The notes under the pieces: generated by a model
What the model saw: the letters and a program-made list of their open reading frames with translations, nothing else
Databases searched by the model: none
What the model was told of the DNA's origin: nothing
Shown: positions 12,244-25,164 of the stretch, piece by piece
Numbering within the stretch: the stretch's first letter is position 1
Layout of the letters: each line of letters begins with the position of its first letter
DNA from: Lepisosteus oculatus
Taxonomy: Eukaryota > Chordata > Actinopteri > Semionotiformes > Lepisosteidae
Reading direction: 5' to 3'
Assembly: GCF_040954835.1 (NCBI RefSeq)
Contig: NC_090714.1
Span: 7,428,501-7,492,500 of the forward strand
Length of the DNA: 64,000 bases
Made by a program: the position numbers and the translations under genes

Positions 12244-13860
12244 TTAAGTGTGGGAAACTATTATGTCCATATACTCCAGGCATCATCTTCCAAAGTGACA
12301 CTAAGTGACACCTCCAATTAGACCACTGCATTCAACACAGGACTTCCAAAATTCAACTATTACATCTTTAACCATCGAACAGGCCAAAATGTGATGATTT
12401 TTATCAACATCCAATATGTCAGTTTCATGCTTGTGCAGCTTTTAAACATTATTAATCCAAAGACACTTAATGAGAATCTGAAGGATCCCATTCCCCCTTC
12501 TGTTCATAGTCAACTCAGTCAGCTCAGTTTCACTGAGCAAAGACACCAAGCATACAGTACAGTAAAAACAGAGACATCTGTTTGATGATTTCAAATATAT
12601 ATATCCCAATTCCAATTGTCTGCATGAGTCATGCAGTCTGTGTAAAAGCATGAAGGCTGGGAACCTTAAATGCCAGCTACAGCAGATGGAATCATTCAGG
12701 ATACAGTAGCTGAATGTTTTGCCTCGGAACATGCATTCTTCTTACTGGCTCCAGGATAAGACTGTAGATCAGCAAGGGGAGTTGGATTCTCAGCTTTGGA
12801 AATGAACGGAATCATTGTCATGCTTTAACTGTTCAAACGTGTTTCTGTAGGTGATGCTTTCCTTTCAAATCTGGAAGAAAACCAAGAAAGGTTTAGTTCA
12901 TTTACTGATCAAACGAAAAGACTTCAAATGCCTTATACAACTCATGCACAGCAGGGATCATGGAAAGCACAGTTTCTTGTCCTGCTACCTAACAGGAAGA
13001 GGTTTTTTTCTCACATTAAGTAAAAAAAGGCATAAACTACATTTGGATACAAAAACTTCAAGGACTGCCCTCCCACAGTCCTCATCAGCAATGAGCAGAG
13101 GATTATGCGTCTTGAGAACTAAATTAGAATAAATATTTAATCCCCCCCCTTTTCTATCCATTTTGAGTGAATATCATTACTTCTGTGTTTCTTCTCTGAT
13201 GGCCTTAATGGCACAGAATCCACAGCTACAGGGACAGAGAGAAAAGCGCTTGCCCAGGCTCACAGTGCTATAAATAGAGAGGTACACATTCATTACGCAG
13301 CTCCCACAGCAAAATGGCTCTTTTCCGCCAAGGAATTATCGTATAAAGCCTTGAAAACATAACAAAGTCAGGGTCTATTTTCCTTCACATAAACAAGGTG
13401 TGTTGAAAAAAATATCAAACCTGAGACACTTAGAGTGACGACAGGATTTTCCCAGCTAAACTGTAGCTCTTCAGTGAAGTACCTAGGACTGGCAATTTTA
13501 TATCATTTTCACTGCCCTTTAAGGAAGAAAAAACTGAATTACATGAAGGCAATTTCTGGAACGGACGCACAGCAACTGATTTTCCCATTATGACTACAGT
13601 TTTGTTTCCTGTTTAAATTCTCAAATGGTTTTTCATTATGATGGTTGTCCTCTATATATTTGTATAGTATTTTTCCATGTATTCCCCTGTTGTACAGTGT
13701 TTATGCCCTGTATTTACTTCTAAGTCACAGTCAATGAATTTACCATGAATTACCATGATTTTATTCTCTGGGCATTTTTATTGCACTCTTGCCTTTTTTA
13801 TTTTTTGGATATTCTAATCCCAAAAGATTCCAAAGAACTTAATATACTGTACAGGAGGAC
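12244..13860. other. Intergenic, no gene recognised
   Basis: Short frames only. Around 13250-13420 there is unique sequence with a TATAAATAG-like box (13271-13279) and blocks that look evolutionarily constrained, but this cannot be tested here. Confidence 0.4.
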
Positions 13861-13862
13861 CC

Positions 13863-13882
13863 CCCACACACACACACACAGC
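13863..13882. repeat. (CA)n microsatellite
   Basis: A short run of CA dinucleotides just outside the 3' end of the adjoining minus-strand SINE. Confidence 0.8.
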
Positions 13883-13890
13883 AGCCCTAG

Positions 13891-14400
13891 GTAATAATAA
13901 TTAATAATTCCTTACACTTACATGGCACTTTTCTGGACACTCCACTCATAGCTCTTTACAGGTAATGGGGACTCCCCTCCACCACCACCAGCAGTGTGCA
14001 GCCCCACCTGGATGATGTGACAGCAGCCATAGTGCACCAGTACACTCACCACACATCAGCTATCAGTGGGGAGGAGAGCAGAGTAATGAAACCAATTCAA
14101 AGATGGGGATTATTAGGAGGCCATGATGGGTAAAGGCCAATGGGAAATGTGGCCAGGATGCGGGAGTAACACCCCTACTCTTTTCGAGAAACACCCTGAG
14201 ATTTTTAATGACCCCAGAGAGTCATGACCTTGGTTTTACGTCTCATCTGAAGGACGGCGTCTGTTTACAGTATAGTGTCCCCATCACTATACTGGGGCAT
14301 TAGGACCCACACAGACTGCAGGGTGAGCGCCCCCGTACTATTCCCACTAACACCACTTCAAGCAACCTTAGTTTTTCCCAGGAGGTCTCCCAGGTGGTCA
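13891..14400 (-). mobile_element. 5S-rRNA-derived SINE, minus orientation, head truncated
   Basis: Read on the minus strand it runs from the 5S-like segment (GGGAGACCTCCTGGGAAAAA) through the family body (FISH-type block with TTTCTCGAAAAGAGTAGGGG) to the tail with AAGAGCTATGAGTGGAGTGT and an ATTATTATT-type end. It is the same family as 55683-56152 and 60300-60866. The 5' part of the 5S-like head is missing or diverged beyond recognition to the right of 14400. Confidence 0.85.
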
Positions 14401-15055
14401 TCCTAGGTAGAGACGTGAGAACTACACCTCTCCACTACACTACTCTACATTTTAGTGCAAGCTCAGAGACACTGGAGTTAACACCACTACTCTTACACCA
14501 TAGAATATTTAATCCTCAAGTAGTCAGGCCCTTGGCTAAACATCTCATCTGCTGGATGGCGCCTCCTGAAAATTCTGGAACAGAAGGCCACAGAGTGCCA
14601 CTTACTGTCCCATTATCATTACAGCAGCTGCCTGGTTCTCTGTATGGAAGTCTCCCTAGGCTCAGCCTCGCTCTGAGAGCTGATGAGATCAGCCTGTAAG
14701 GTGGTAATGTTGCTGGTTAATCCTGCTTCGCCCATGATTTGCTAGTGCTATATTGTGTCTAGCTTTTGCTTTTGCTTTGGTTTATCACATTAAGCATTTA
14801 AATGGGGATTCGGACTACTTTAAATGAGCATGTGATGCATCAGCACTTCTTATGTTTATCTAGTGCATGTCTTAAAAAATAAACAAATTCTCTGCATCCA
14901 TACCTTCCACTGACCTCCACAAAAAAAAAATATATATATAAACAAAACACACACTGTAGTCCTTGATCTACATCCCTGAGAAATCCATCTGGAGCTCATG
15001 ATTAGACCCTACCTCTCCGACTGGTAAAAAAAAACCCAAAACAAAACCAGTTCAA
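14401..15055. other. Intergenic, no gene recognised
   Basis: No coding resemblance. Around 14650-14705 a stretch with CTGATGAGATCAG vaguely resembles antisense 5S rRNA and may be debris from a second SINE. An AT microsatellite lies near 14930-14942. Confidence 0.35.
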
Positions 15056-15059
15056 GCTC

Positions 15060-15480
15060 AAAACGGTAGTAAGTGCTTAGTTAATGCCTCCTTAAACCTT
15101 AAACTAAATAAATAATCATGTGATATGATTAAAATATGAATGCGCAGTAAATAATGATAACAATGGCTTACCAGGGCAGTCTTTGAAGTGGGCTGAAGTG
15201 GAAACGAAGTGGGGGAAACAGGCACTGCTATTTGTAAAGCATTTAAAACTTTCAAGGACCTTATGTAAATGGAGATTAATTTTAATGGACCACTGCTGAA
15301 CAGAATGCACATATTTTAATCAAGTGTGCTTGACCCGGAGCCTGGCGGTTTTTTTTAAATCAAAATGTGACAGCCAGGTTTTGGGAAGGCGAGTGCCAGC
15401 AATAAAATTAGACAGATCGTCCATTAGCATTTTGATCTGGGTCTCCAAAGCCCAATCGAAATCTACGAGAAAGAAGAACA
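15060..15480. promoter_or_regulatory. Candidate conserved non-coding element
   Basis: About 400 bp of unique sequence without repeats, rich in TAAT/ATTA cores and with composition typical of deeply conserved vertebrate enhancers (for example around 15250-15300 and 15390-15460). No open frame of note. Judged by eye only. Confidence 0.3.
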
Positions 15481-15584
15481 GCTTTCCATGACCCAAATAA
15501 CCGAGACTTGGATTATTTCACTGATATCAAACAGTCCAGAGAGACAAGACCAGGCCTGTCTTTGTCCAAATTGTCAGTACAGGG

Positions 15585-15670
15585 CCTCCCAAGAAGCTCA
15601 TCTGGTGCTCACCACAGCACAGGCTGATTCTCCAGGTGGCACGGGTTCGAACCTGGTCATCTCAACAGGT
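15585..15670 (+). mobile_element. Possible tRNA-derived SINE head
   Basis: Contains GGGTTCGAACCTGG at about 15647-15660, a good RNA polymerase III B box as in tRNA genes, preceded by a poorly preserved A-box-like segment. It does not fold as a tRNA by eye, so an old SINE head is more likely than a tRNA gene. Confidence 0.3.
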
Positions 15671-16681
15671 CTGCTGAGGGCTGGGGTGGAAAAAGTCACT
15701 CCAGACTTCCTCGGTTCTTAGTGGCACAGCGCCCCCCTGTGGCCACTCGGGTGCCGTGGGTGAGGGACACGCCCTCTCCTCCAATTGGTGCTGGACTCAA
15801 GCTCAGGACTCTGTGACCCGAGATGTTTACAACCCTCCTGGCCCTGTTATGCCTTCTTTAACAAGGAGGCCTTCAGTGGGGTAGGTTTTAGAGAATACTC
15901 TGCAGCTTCCCAACTTCTGCTTGATTGTTTCAACCATGTGGATGGAACTTTACTGGAATTCGCCCCAAAGAATGGTGCTCAAAACAGTCAGAAGGGGGCC
16001 GTGAAGCTGTCTAATCATTTCCACAGGGGGAAATGATCTTGGTCGGTAGAGGGATGACCTGCCTCTTCGGCTAGTCACAGGCAGCCATTAAGCCTCTGTG
16101 CCCCCCCCACCCCTGGGGCAGTCGTGATTCGGCCCTGGTATTCACATTAGTTTTTACCCCACGCAAGGACGTAATTCTCTCCCTCAAAAGTGACTAAGTC
16201 CCCGAGCAAAGAGCTCACACTCCGCGCTTCGCTTCTGGTGCTGATGAACACGTCAGCATCAAGCTGGCGTCTGCTGCTCACTCTCCAGCCCCACGAATCA
16301 CATAGTTTTCTAGCCTCGGTTTTTCAGTTTTTTTTAAATATATTATTTTAGAGTTAGTGTTATTTTCTATTTTTAGCCTTTTAAAAATATCCGAGCTACA
16401 GCATGCTCAAGAGCTTGGCAGCAATGGCTAATTGGCAAATACAGTGCCTTGCTGAAGCTCAGCTTCCCCTGGTTACTTTGCTTCTCTGAAAGACCTTTTA
16501 TTGCACAGGTGTGCTGGTTTGAGACTTACAGTCTAAAGAGAGGAGCGACACCCACTGGTCAATTAGCACAATTTCCAGCAGGATCCTGATTTTCCTTAGT
16601 GGTTTTCCAGTCAGGTATTTTCACAGTTGTACCTTGCTGAGCTTCAGAGCTCCCACATGATTAGACTCCAGTCATCTAGTC

Positions 16682-16815
16682 ATTGACACCCGAAGAAGGC
16701 TCCACAGCTGAAACATTGTGTTTTCTTTCTTCTCTTTTCAGCATTAACCTATTACTTGTTCCTCTAGGCATCTATGGTGTATAAATGTCTGGGGCGCACC
16801 AGCCACCCCTCCTAC
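16682..16815 (+). mobile_element. Terminus of a Penelope-like element, degraded
   Basis: Carries the family signature CCGAAGAAGGCTCCACAGC then TGAAAC, a pyrimidine/purine mixed run, and CCTATTACTTGTTCCTCTAG, followed by a degraded form of the CATGCTGACGCAGCTACCC block. It is the forward orientation of the sequence at 35367-35487. Confidence 0.6.
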
Positions 16816-18785
16816 CCCTTTTAAATTAATTGCACCTACTCTGAGACAACAGTTTTACTTAGCCGGTACGAATCCTTGGGGGAGACACATGGGAATGAGA
16901 ATAATGTATGGAGGGTAGAGGGTGGGAAGATGAACTTAGAGAGGAAATTGATGTGAATAAAACAATGGCTCCAAATGATGGTAATATTGTCATACAGTCA
17001 AGTGAAAGTAATGTGTGCAAAAACAGGGAAGCAGGTGCAGAGCTAAGCTTCCAACAATGAAATGTAACCAGTGAGTAATGGACAGAGAGACACATTTTCA
17101 CACCTTATCATAGAGGATTGGGTGCTCAGGCATTTTTTTTTTCCATTCAATAAAATTTGGGTTCTCGAATTATGGGTCAAGACTCAAGGTGGGTAGGTGT
17201 CATGGAGCAGGGGTAGGTATGAACTAGCGCTTCCTGTTCAAGGATCTAACCTTGGCATTAGCGCCACCATCTGGAGTCTGTGGGAGAGTTGTAGGGTTCA
17301 TGGGAGAGGCCCCAGGTAGGCACAAGTAACCCATCAGAAAGATGGGTTGTGAGAAAGCACTGGGCTGTTAATCTGAGTCCCTTGCTAGAAACATATAACT
17401 TACTAAACTACAATCAGGTTGCTACAATTCCTCATTATTTGTCAAAATGTGCAAAGGTTGGCACACTGGATTTCTGATCTTATGAGTACATTCACATGCT
17501 CAGACATGAACAAATATATGAAGTCACTCAGAATGCCTCAAACTCACTCAAGATCAAGCAAACTCCAACCACAGCTGCTGTCAAGCTAATTATAGCAGTA
17601 TAAAATAGTAAAAATAAAACATATCTACTTTAAAGAGGTTTTACACATTCTACTGCTGTATTTCAGAAAACAGGAAAACAGTAGAATTATACAAATAGAG
17701 ATTGAAAAGAAATGTCAGTTACTTACCCATCAATGTTGTGTGATTAAATTCAGTGTCTGCCCACACCAAATACCTTTTGATTAAAACCTAGATTTTATGT
17801 GTTTATATTTAAGTACAGGCATGCTAATGACCTTTGCCAAGGTAACTCCAAACAAAAAGTTCATCCATGGTTTTTCATTAGATAAAATGTCCCAGGAAGC
17901 TTGTGTTTAAATTGATTTTTCTGCCTATGAATGCACAGGTTGCACATTCAGGAAGTGTTAGCTTTGGGACGGGAAGCAAGAGGAAATCAACTGGGTCAGA
18001 CTTTATTGAACATATCGATTCGTCGTGGCTGGGTTCAGTTGTACTGGCAGAATCCACAGGATATCTTGGGAGGAAAGACTGAGCTGTGTTAATCAATGTG
18101 CTCTGGATGGGTCTGCTGTCACTCTCTTCGTTCTTCACCCTTCAGGAAATACACTGTAGGTATGCAAGTTACAAATGGGCTCTCTTGTCCAGGTAAATTT
18201 AAGTTAAAAAACTGTTTGCCATTCTAGTTACTCTGTCAAATACTCTCCAGGAAGTGGCTGTGTGAATTAAACTTCTGGTTATGAAGTTGTTTTATTTAAA
18301 ATCATAGGAACGGTAAAAAATTCAGTTCATCTTGCTTATTTGTTTAATAGTATCAGTTTAAGCCATCCATTAAACTTATCTAGCCTTCATGAACCCAGGG
18401 CATGAACTCGCCATACACCAGCAGTGCAGCTTTTCAGGGTACAAGTCCTGTCCTGATACAACACAAGAGCCAAACAATCAACGATCCAGAAGGGTAACAA
18501 GAATACAATAATTATTGATTCTGCATGTGAAAATTAAGTTGGACAATGTTCTCAAAACATACTAAACAAAGTAAATGCAATGTGTGGGGCTACCCCTCAG
18601 GTAATTTTTGCATTGGAGCACGAGGAGTCATTTCTGTGCTCTTTTCCCTGCCGATGGAGGAGGAAGGAAGGAATTACGGATTTTTCTGTCCAGGGCGGGG
18701 GGGGGGGGGTTTATGGACCAGCCCCACCAAGGGACCACTTGCGCAGCCAGGATGAGGATTTCGGCACAACTTGTTTCCATCTACC
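16816..18785. other. Intergenic, no gene recognised
   Basis: Only short frames without family resemblance. A poly-G run lies at about 18698-18709. Unique sequence around 17880-18150 may be conserved but cannot be judged. Confidence 0.4.
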
Positions 18786-18789
18786 TCTG

Positions 18790-19110
18790 TCTTATTGTGA
18801 TGGACCCTGGAGATTAATTACTGAGCACAGCTATTAATATTTTTCCTCCCAGATAAAGCCCCAGCTACTGTCATCTTCCCAACAAAAGGATCCCCCTCTT
18901 GAGAGGAAAAGCTTAATGTTCTGCTAATTAAATGTGTGCACAATTTGATGCTGGAAAACATCAGTTCCTTCGGTAATTATGTTTATTTTTCGTCTGGAGC
19001 CGGTTGCAAAGATCTCGCGGCTGCTTCCATCTGTACCACTCTTTGTTTCCCTTTCATAGTGCGATAACAAAGGCAAACACCATTTGGTTTCTAATCCCAA
19101 GGGAAAAAAT
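18790..19110. promoter_or_regulatory. Candidate conserved non-coding element
   Basis: Unique sequence with several homeobox-type cores (GATTAATTACTG, GCTAATTAAATG) and SOX-like AACAAAGG at 19066-19073 and ACAAAAGG at 18882-18889. No coding frame. Enhancer-like by texture only. Confidence 0.3.
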
Positions 19111-19429
19111 GTTTGAAAAAGGGTAAGCACAGAAGAAAAATGAGAAAACTGAGAAAAATATTGATTCACACACCATTCCCATGATATGTAAAGGCATGTC
19201 ACTGAAGACCCACAGGATTCAGTCACACTTGGGTGTGCTCGATGCCATAGGCAAATTGGCCTGGAAACTATGGGGAAGCATGATTAATTCGACCAGCTAC
19301 CCAGCCATGTTGCGAAACCCAGTATCCCACCAACCTTGAAGAAACAGCTAGTTGAGATCCTTGGGATGAATTAGCCATTATCAACAGAACAAGTTGGATG
19401 GGCAGCTCATTTCGAAGCTCTCTTACTTT

Positions 19430-19600
19430 CTTATAATTAATAAAAACAATGATCGGATGACGATGGGATCTGTGGGCTTGCTAAAGATTCTTAGCCGCCA
19501 GAGAAAGGATTGCACAGCCTTTGTAAATAGCGAGAACCTTTAATAATGCCAAAAATCAATAGCTGTCAATCTCCATCTTGGCAAGTGGGGAGGCAGGGTC
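19430..19600. promoter_or_regulatory. Candidate conserved non-coding element
   Basis: A compact unique block (about 19445-19585) with no repeats and no open frame, of mixed composition similar to known vertebrate non-coding conserved elements. An alignment is needed to confirm. Confidence 0.25.
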
Positions 19601-19851
19601 CAGCGGGGTAAGGTGAAGAGTGTTAGGACAGACAATAAATTCTCAATTTTGTGTGAAGTTCAGTTCTACAGGATATTGACGCAGCTACAGATTCCTCACT
19701 CCTGGTCAGGGAGAAACGTGCCTTCAGTGGTGGAGGCACACGGGGCTCAGTCTCTCACCTGCATCTGTTCCTGCACAGCCCTCATTAGCCTACAAATGCT
19801 GCAACTACATAATAATGTTCTATTATAATATAGCATATTATCTTTACCCTG

Positions 19852-20145
19852 GGCAGCCCAGTGGTGCAGTGATTAGCATTGGTGCCTCACAGCTGTGGGG
19901 ATGTGGGTTCAGTTCCAGACCTGGGGTGTTGTCTGCATGTTCTCTTCCTGGTTGGGTGTTTCCTCCCACCATCCAAAGACATACTGGTAGGTTAAGCGGC
20001 CTCTGGAATAACTGGCCCTGTTGCGTATGTGCCCTGCAATGGACTGCCATCCCATCCAGGGTCTATCCTGTCCTGTACCTGTTAATTATTGGTGATCTTC
20101 TCCAGCTACCCAGCATTGAATAAAGGAGTTAGACAATAGATGGAT
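19852..20145 (+). mobile_element. Near full-length tRNA-like-headed fish SINE
   Basis: The head GGCAGCCCAGTGGTGCAG followed by TGATTAGCATTGGTGCCTCA corresponds to the widespread fish 'GGCGGCACGGTGGTGCAGTGG' repeats. It has an A-box-like segment (GTGGTGCAGTGATTAGC) and a B-box-like GGGTTCAGTTCC about 45 bp further on. The body has the GTTTCCTCCCACCATCCAAA block and the end has the CATCCCATCCAGGGT block, then an ATGGATGGAT tail. Short open frames in it are not genes. Confidence 0.85.
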
Positions 20146-20149
20146 GGAT

Positions 20150-20400
20150 TATCTTAACCCCTTCCAGGCTTATTGCCTTCCACTGAACTCTTGCGAGCCC
20201 GAGAAGTGTCATCTAATTAAAAGAAAAAGCCACTTCAAATCAGCCGATCTGCACAGAACCTGGGCTCCTGCCGCTGTTTCGCACCTGCTGGAATCTGCTC
20301 CAGTGCCTCTTATCAGGCCTCATAACACTTAATTAAGCCAGCCACGGTGGTGGGAACAGGAGACTCATTTATTAACATATCTGCTGGTCCGCTGTCCAGA
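20150..20400. promoter_or_regulatory. Candidate conserved non-coding element
   Basis: Unique block after the SINE with CATCTAATTAAAAG and CACTTAATTAAGCC homeobox-type sites and no coding frame of interest. Weak, by texture only. Confidence 0.25.
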
Positions 20401-23400
20401 AAGGATAAAGAAAAAAAAATAAAGATAATACAAAACGTGGAAGGGATTTATAATCATAATTTATAATCATTAGGAACACAAAAGAATGGTACATTGCTAT
20501 TCCACTGTCTCATGAATTCCTGCTTAATATTTAATGTTTTTTTTCAGTGTATTGTGATAAATTATTACTTGTAACAGTAAAAGGTCAGACTTTAAACCTC
20601 TCCCCCTTATTAAATCAGCCTTTGAAGGTTGTTCAGCGTTTTAGATATTTAGAGATATAGTGAGGGATGAACATTTAAACGTTGCAGACAATACCAACTA
20701 CTGTTTTTAGAAGGCTGGCTAGTGAGCGTATACTATATATCCAGAAAGCTGAAAGGGGTTGGGGAGAGTCCAAACATTTTAGAGAAAGATAGAAGATCTG
20801 TACCTTTAGTATCACAGTGTGGTATGGTATGCCCACTATGAAGAATCAAGGTAAATTCAACAATTGTTCATATTGCAAGTAAAATAATTGGTTAACCACA
20901 AAAACAGGTTAAAGAGATGCACTTTATTCTAGTTTAAAAGAAAGCTCAGCTTTGAACTGATGACCCCTCCCACCCTTCCCAACAGCTACTTTCGCAAAAA
21001 GTGTCAACAAGAGACCCTGTTCCCTGTGCAATCAGTATAGTAAAGGTACTTTTTTCCCCTGCATGGAGCCATGAGATTATGTGTAACAGAAGTGTAATGC
21101 AGATGGAGCAAGATGTATATATGTAATGTTGCATGTCTTAGACTACAGTTTGTCTTTGTGTATTTATGTTGAGTATTATTTGTTTTGTGGATGTGTGTAG
21201 TGATACCAAAGAAATGTCTACCCTTTTGGAAGGGTGATAAAATAATGTCTTATCAAATTTAAACTTAGCACACTTATTACATTCAGTGATTTGATGTAAT
21301 AGTAAATTAACTTGATTGATTTTGCTTGACTTGATTATATACGCATGTAATACGCATGATTATTTTTGTTGCTCCATGATGAAAGCTCAACATACAGTAA
21401 CCAAATTTGAAGTTCAACTTAACTGAAGCTGGAATCCCAGACAGGCCAGACTTGGTCATTAGCCAGCAGTATCTCCAGCTTGTAAGGCCTACCAAAACAA
21501 AGCCCTTATCTCAGAGCAAACAGGAGGCTGGAGTTCCTTCTGGTCGGCAGAAGAGGACGCCTTCAGAATATCGGTGCACGTCCCATTGTGTATTTTGTAT
21601 GAACCTGCCTTGCTATTCCTGCCCACACACTTGCACTGCCTTTCCAGTGATGAGTTATGAGGGCAAGGGCAGCTAATTAGGTCCAGAGCTAAAATCAATT
21701 CCCTGGCACGTATCCGAGCCATCAACCAGCAAGGAGTTCTCTTACGTTCTCTCCCATACAAAGAAAAAATATACAACTGAAGACCAGACAGTTACCACAG
21801 AAAGTGCAGATCAGGTTATGCAAGAAGAATTAAAGGAAGTTGTTGGCCATTTCTTCAGCACAGTTACAGCCTGCTCAACGCTGTTGCCTTTCAATGGTTG
21901 GTGTGACCCCTTTCACTCATTTAATTGAAAGAATCGTTTGCTGCATGAGGTCATTTTGGAAAACACCAATACAATTATCGAAAATGGGGACACTAAACAA
22001 ATCCACCTTTACTTCACACAACAGGAGCTTAGACTGCACACACCCAGTTTTTAAAGGCTCTGAGGATGAGAAGTCATAGGTTTCAGTAAAAATGGAAATG
22101 GAGATCGCAGCTGGAACAAAGTCAAGACACCACAATGTCTCCAGAACACCCTAACTGAAAGCATCAACACCTGAAGGCTTTAACAAACTTAAAACAGGGA
22201 AAAGCAGGAACTCTGACACAGGCACTTATCCACACACTACAAGTCACATAGTTGAAACCACATCTTATACAATTGGTGACCCCAACGGAAGTACATGGAT
22301 GGGTTTGCCTCCCAACTCATTATGCAACAGCAGTTGCTTAAATGAACCTCTTTATGAACCAAAAGATTAAGAACTGAGACACGTGCTAAAGGTAAATGGG
22401 GAAAAGGAACTGTTCCTCAACACATTAAAATGCTATTCGTGCCACTACTGAGGAGGAAAATACATGTGGTTAGCAGAACCAGAAGCTGCAGGCCTCCATT
22501 GCCCAACCCCACTGCTGTAGATCTGTAAGGTTACTTACGCTTTCATTGGAAACGACTCATATTTACGTAAAGCAATTAGTCAACACCAGCATGCTCCCCT
22601 CCCACTGAGTAAACACTAAAGCAGGGGGGCTCTCATGAAACAGTTACAGATCTCCACTACAGACATGATTAATCCATTTTGTGAGCAAGGCATCTGGAGT
22701 CTTAATGCCCATTCCTATTCTCTTCATGCACATCAATACATATTAATAGAAAGTTCACTGCTTCTCCCCTCTGACATTTAGTTCAATAGATATAAATATA
22801 TGTGCATCATTTTTATTTCCTGTGTTTTATGTGACAGGATCAAGACCCCCCCCCTTCTTATCATAACCTGGTTTTGGAAAAAAAAAAACTGCCTGTGGGG
22901 AAAAGACAATGTGTAATCTGACAAGTGTCTGCTAATGCACAGCATGATTATAGTAGTTGCTGAACAGGGTGATGAGAAAACTAATTTAGGCCAGTGTGCA
23001 TACTCAAAAGGTTAACTGGCACATTTTTCAGAACTTACCATTTTGGAAAACAGGATGTACAATCCTACGTTGGCAGGGCTGGGTGAGAGCTCTAATAACT
23101 TAATTTGCATCATCAACTCTGTCATTTGTGTTGTGTTAATGATGTTTAACCTACAGCCGTGAACAGACAAGCAGCAGGCACAGAGCGTTACTGCACAGTG
23201 GATTCACCCTGGAGCCAAATCACACTTGAGCAGATTCATTTGACAGACTGATGCATCTTCAGCATTTTTTGTAAAAAAAAAGGAGCATTAATTGGATTGA
23301 GCAGTTAAAACCTGTGTTTGGCTTACCAAGGTCATCATTCCTAGAAGATTGACAGGAAAAATACCTTTTAGGGGTCTTAAGCCACAAAAAAAAAAAGCTA

Positions 23401-24867
23401 TGTACCAACTGAAGTTCTCCCCCCTCCTTCACTTCAGCATTGCTGAAACCTTCAAAGTGAAAGGCTGTTTTCAAAGGTAGTGTGGTATAGGCGACTGTAA
23501 GAGTGCAGTGATTGCAGAGTGTCCTGTGCGATGCCTCAGAGGCTGGGGCTAAATCAATCAATTCCCATCTTCTGTCAAATGTCATTGTACAGAGCTCATC
23601 CAAAGAGTATAGAACCACAGGACCACCTCTTGCTTATAACTGCTATACTGCTAAATGAAAATCGTAAATCATGAAGAAGTGATGGTAACCTTTAGGAGGC
23701 AGGATTTACTTGTTCCATTAAGTGCACCTCTTGACTTAATGTATTTTAAGGAGCATGTAACAGGGTCTTTGTGCTGGAACTGAAGGAGCTGTAGAGAGCA
23801 CTACAGTCTACGAGCCACGAAAAGGAAGCTAATCTTTATTCTGCGATTTGGTACCTCAAATCAGTCCCGGCAGCCTTTAGATTGTTATATGTGAAAAAGA
23901 AACACAGGGCCTTGCCAGTGGCAAACGTTCCTACATACAGTGTTATTCTTTACCAGCAGTGGTTATCATGCAAATTTTATGTAGGGGTTCACTCACGCAT
24001 AGGGAAGTAATTGCAACAGGAAATTAAGAAAAAGTAACCTTTGAAAAGCCACAGCCAGCGCATCAGAATTCTTGCCACACACGCCAACCAGAGTAGAAAC
24101 AAGCAAGAGAAGGACCTGACAGGTTAAACTGTTGATGACAATACACATATGGAAAATCTTAAGATCTGAATACCTGCCAGAACACACCCTGGAAGCGAGG
24201 CATGAAAACCACATTACTTGTTGCCAAGTGTTATCAAGATGGCAAACATGGAACGGTGTTGGGGTGGTAGTCTGCTCTGACAGCCTTACCCTTCTTGGGT
24301 CTTGGCATTATCCCATCTTAGGGCATGGTCTTCCTTTCATTCTTAAACCTATATGAATATCAGCCATGTGTTCGTTTCCTCCGAGCTCCCGGGGGGGGTG
24401 TCTCACCTGCCTTACATGTGCACCCTGTGGGGACTTGTCTTCCTGGCCAGGGTGGAGGTCTGCCCACTACAGGCTCAGGTTGCAGTGACCCTCTCCAGCA
24501 GTAAATACTATTCTCAAACTGGATGGACGTTTAATGTGATCTGTCGCAGCAGTTTAGTTTCGGCTTTAGATTACCTATTATGTTAAAGCATTGTTACATT
24601 AATGAAAAAAGTGACTGGCTGTATTGTCCTATATTTTTTAACTGAAGTAAAAAAAACTCAAAAGGAAATATATCTTTCCTGGGTCAGTGTACCAGCAGTT
24701 CCATGGTTGTCACCCAACTCAAATGGGACCATGGCATAGTTTATTAACAGCAGTTAAAATCCAAATTATGCACAACTTCAGTAAGAATAAAAAAAAACCT
24801 GAAAAACTAGCATGAGAAAAACAGCTTTAGATTCAAGCACATTTGTTAAAACAACCCATGTTGGATA
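20401..24867. other. Intergenic, no gene recognised
   Basis: Short frames only. Unique blocks at about 21400-21770 and 22900-23240 look more complex than background and could hold regulatory elements. No repeat family, RNA gene or coding exon could be recognised. Confidence 0.4.
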
Positions 24868-24869
24868 TA

Positions 24870-25162
24870 CAGTGGTGTGAAAAAGTGTTTGCCCCTTTCC
24901 TGATTTATTTTTTTGCATGTTTGTCACACTGAAATGTTTCAGATCAAACAAATTGAAATATTAGACAAAGATAACACAAGTAACACAAGGTTTTTATTAA
25001 GGGAAAAAAAATCCAAACCTACATGGCCCTGTGTGAAAAAGTGATTGCCCCCCAAAGTTATTTGTCTAATATTTCAATTTGTTTGATCTGAATCATTCAG
25101 TGTGACAAACATGCAAAAAAATAAGAAATCAGGAAGGGGGCAAACACTTTTTCACACCACTG
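24870..25162. mobile_element. Tc1/mariner-type MITE, 293 bp
   Basis: It has long inverted termini starting CAGTGGTGTGAAAAAGTG at both ends (right end read inward), flanked by TA on each side (24868-24869 and 25163-25164). The sequence ATTGCCCCCC following a second AAAAAGTG motif marks the inner repeat. The two halves are nearly reverse complements, so the single strand would fold into one long hairpin. The transposase region is absent. Intact relatives with this terminus are common in fish. Confidence 0.9.
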
Positions 25163-25164
25163 TA

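Noticed and set aside
15585..15670. Possible tRNA gene with a good B box
   Set aside because: No cloverleaf can be drawn by eye and the A box is poor; more likely an old SINE head.
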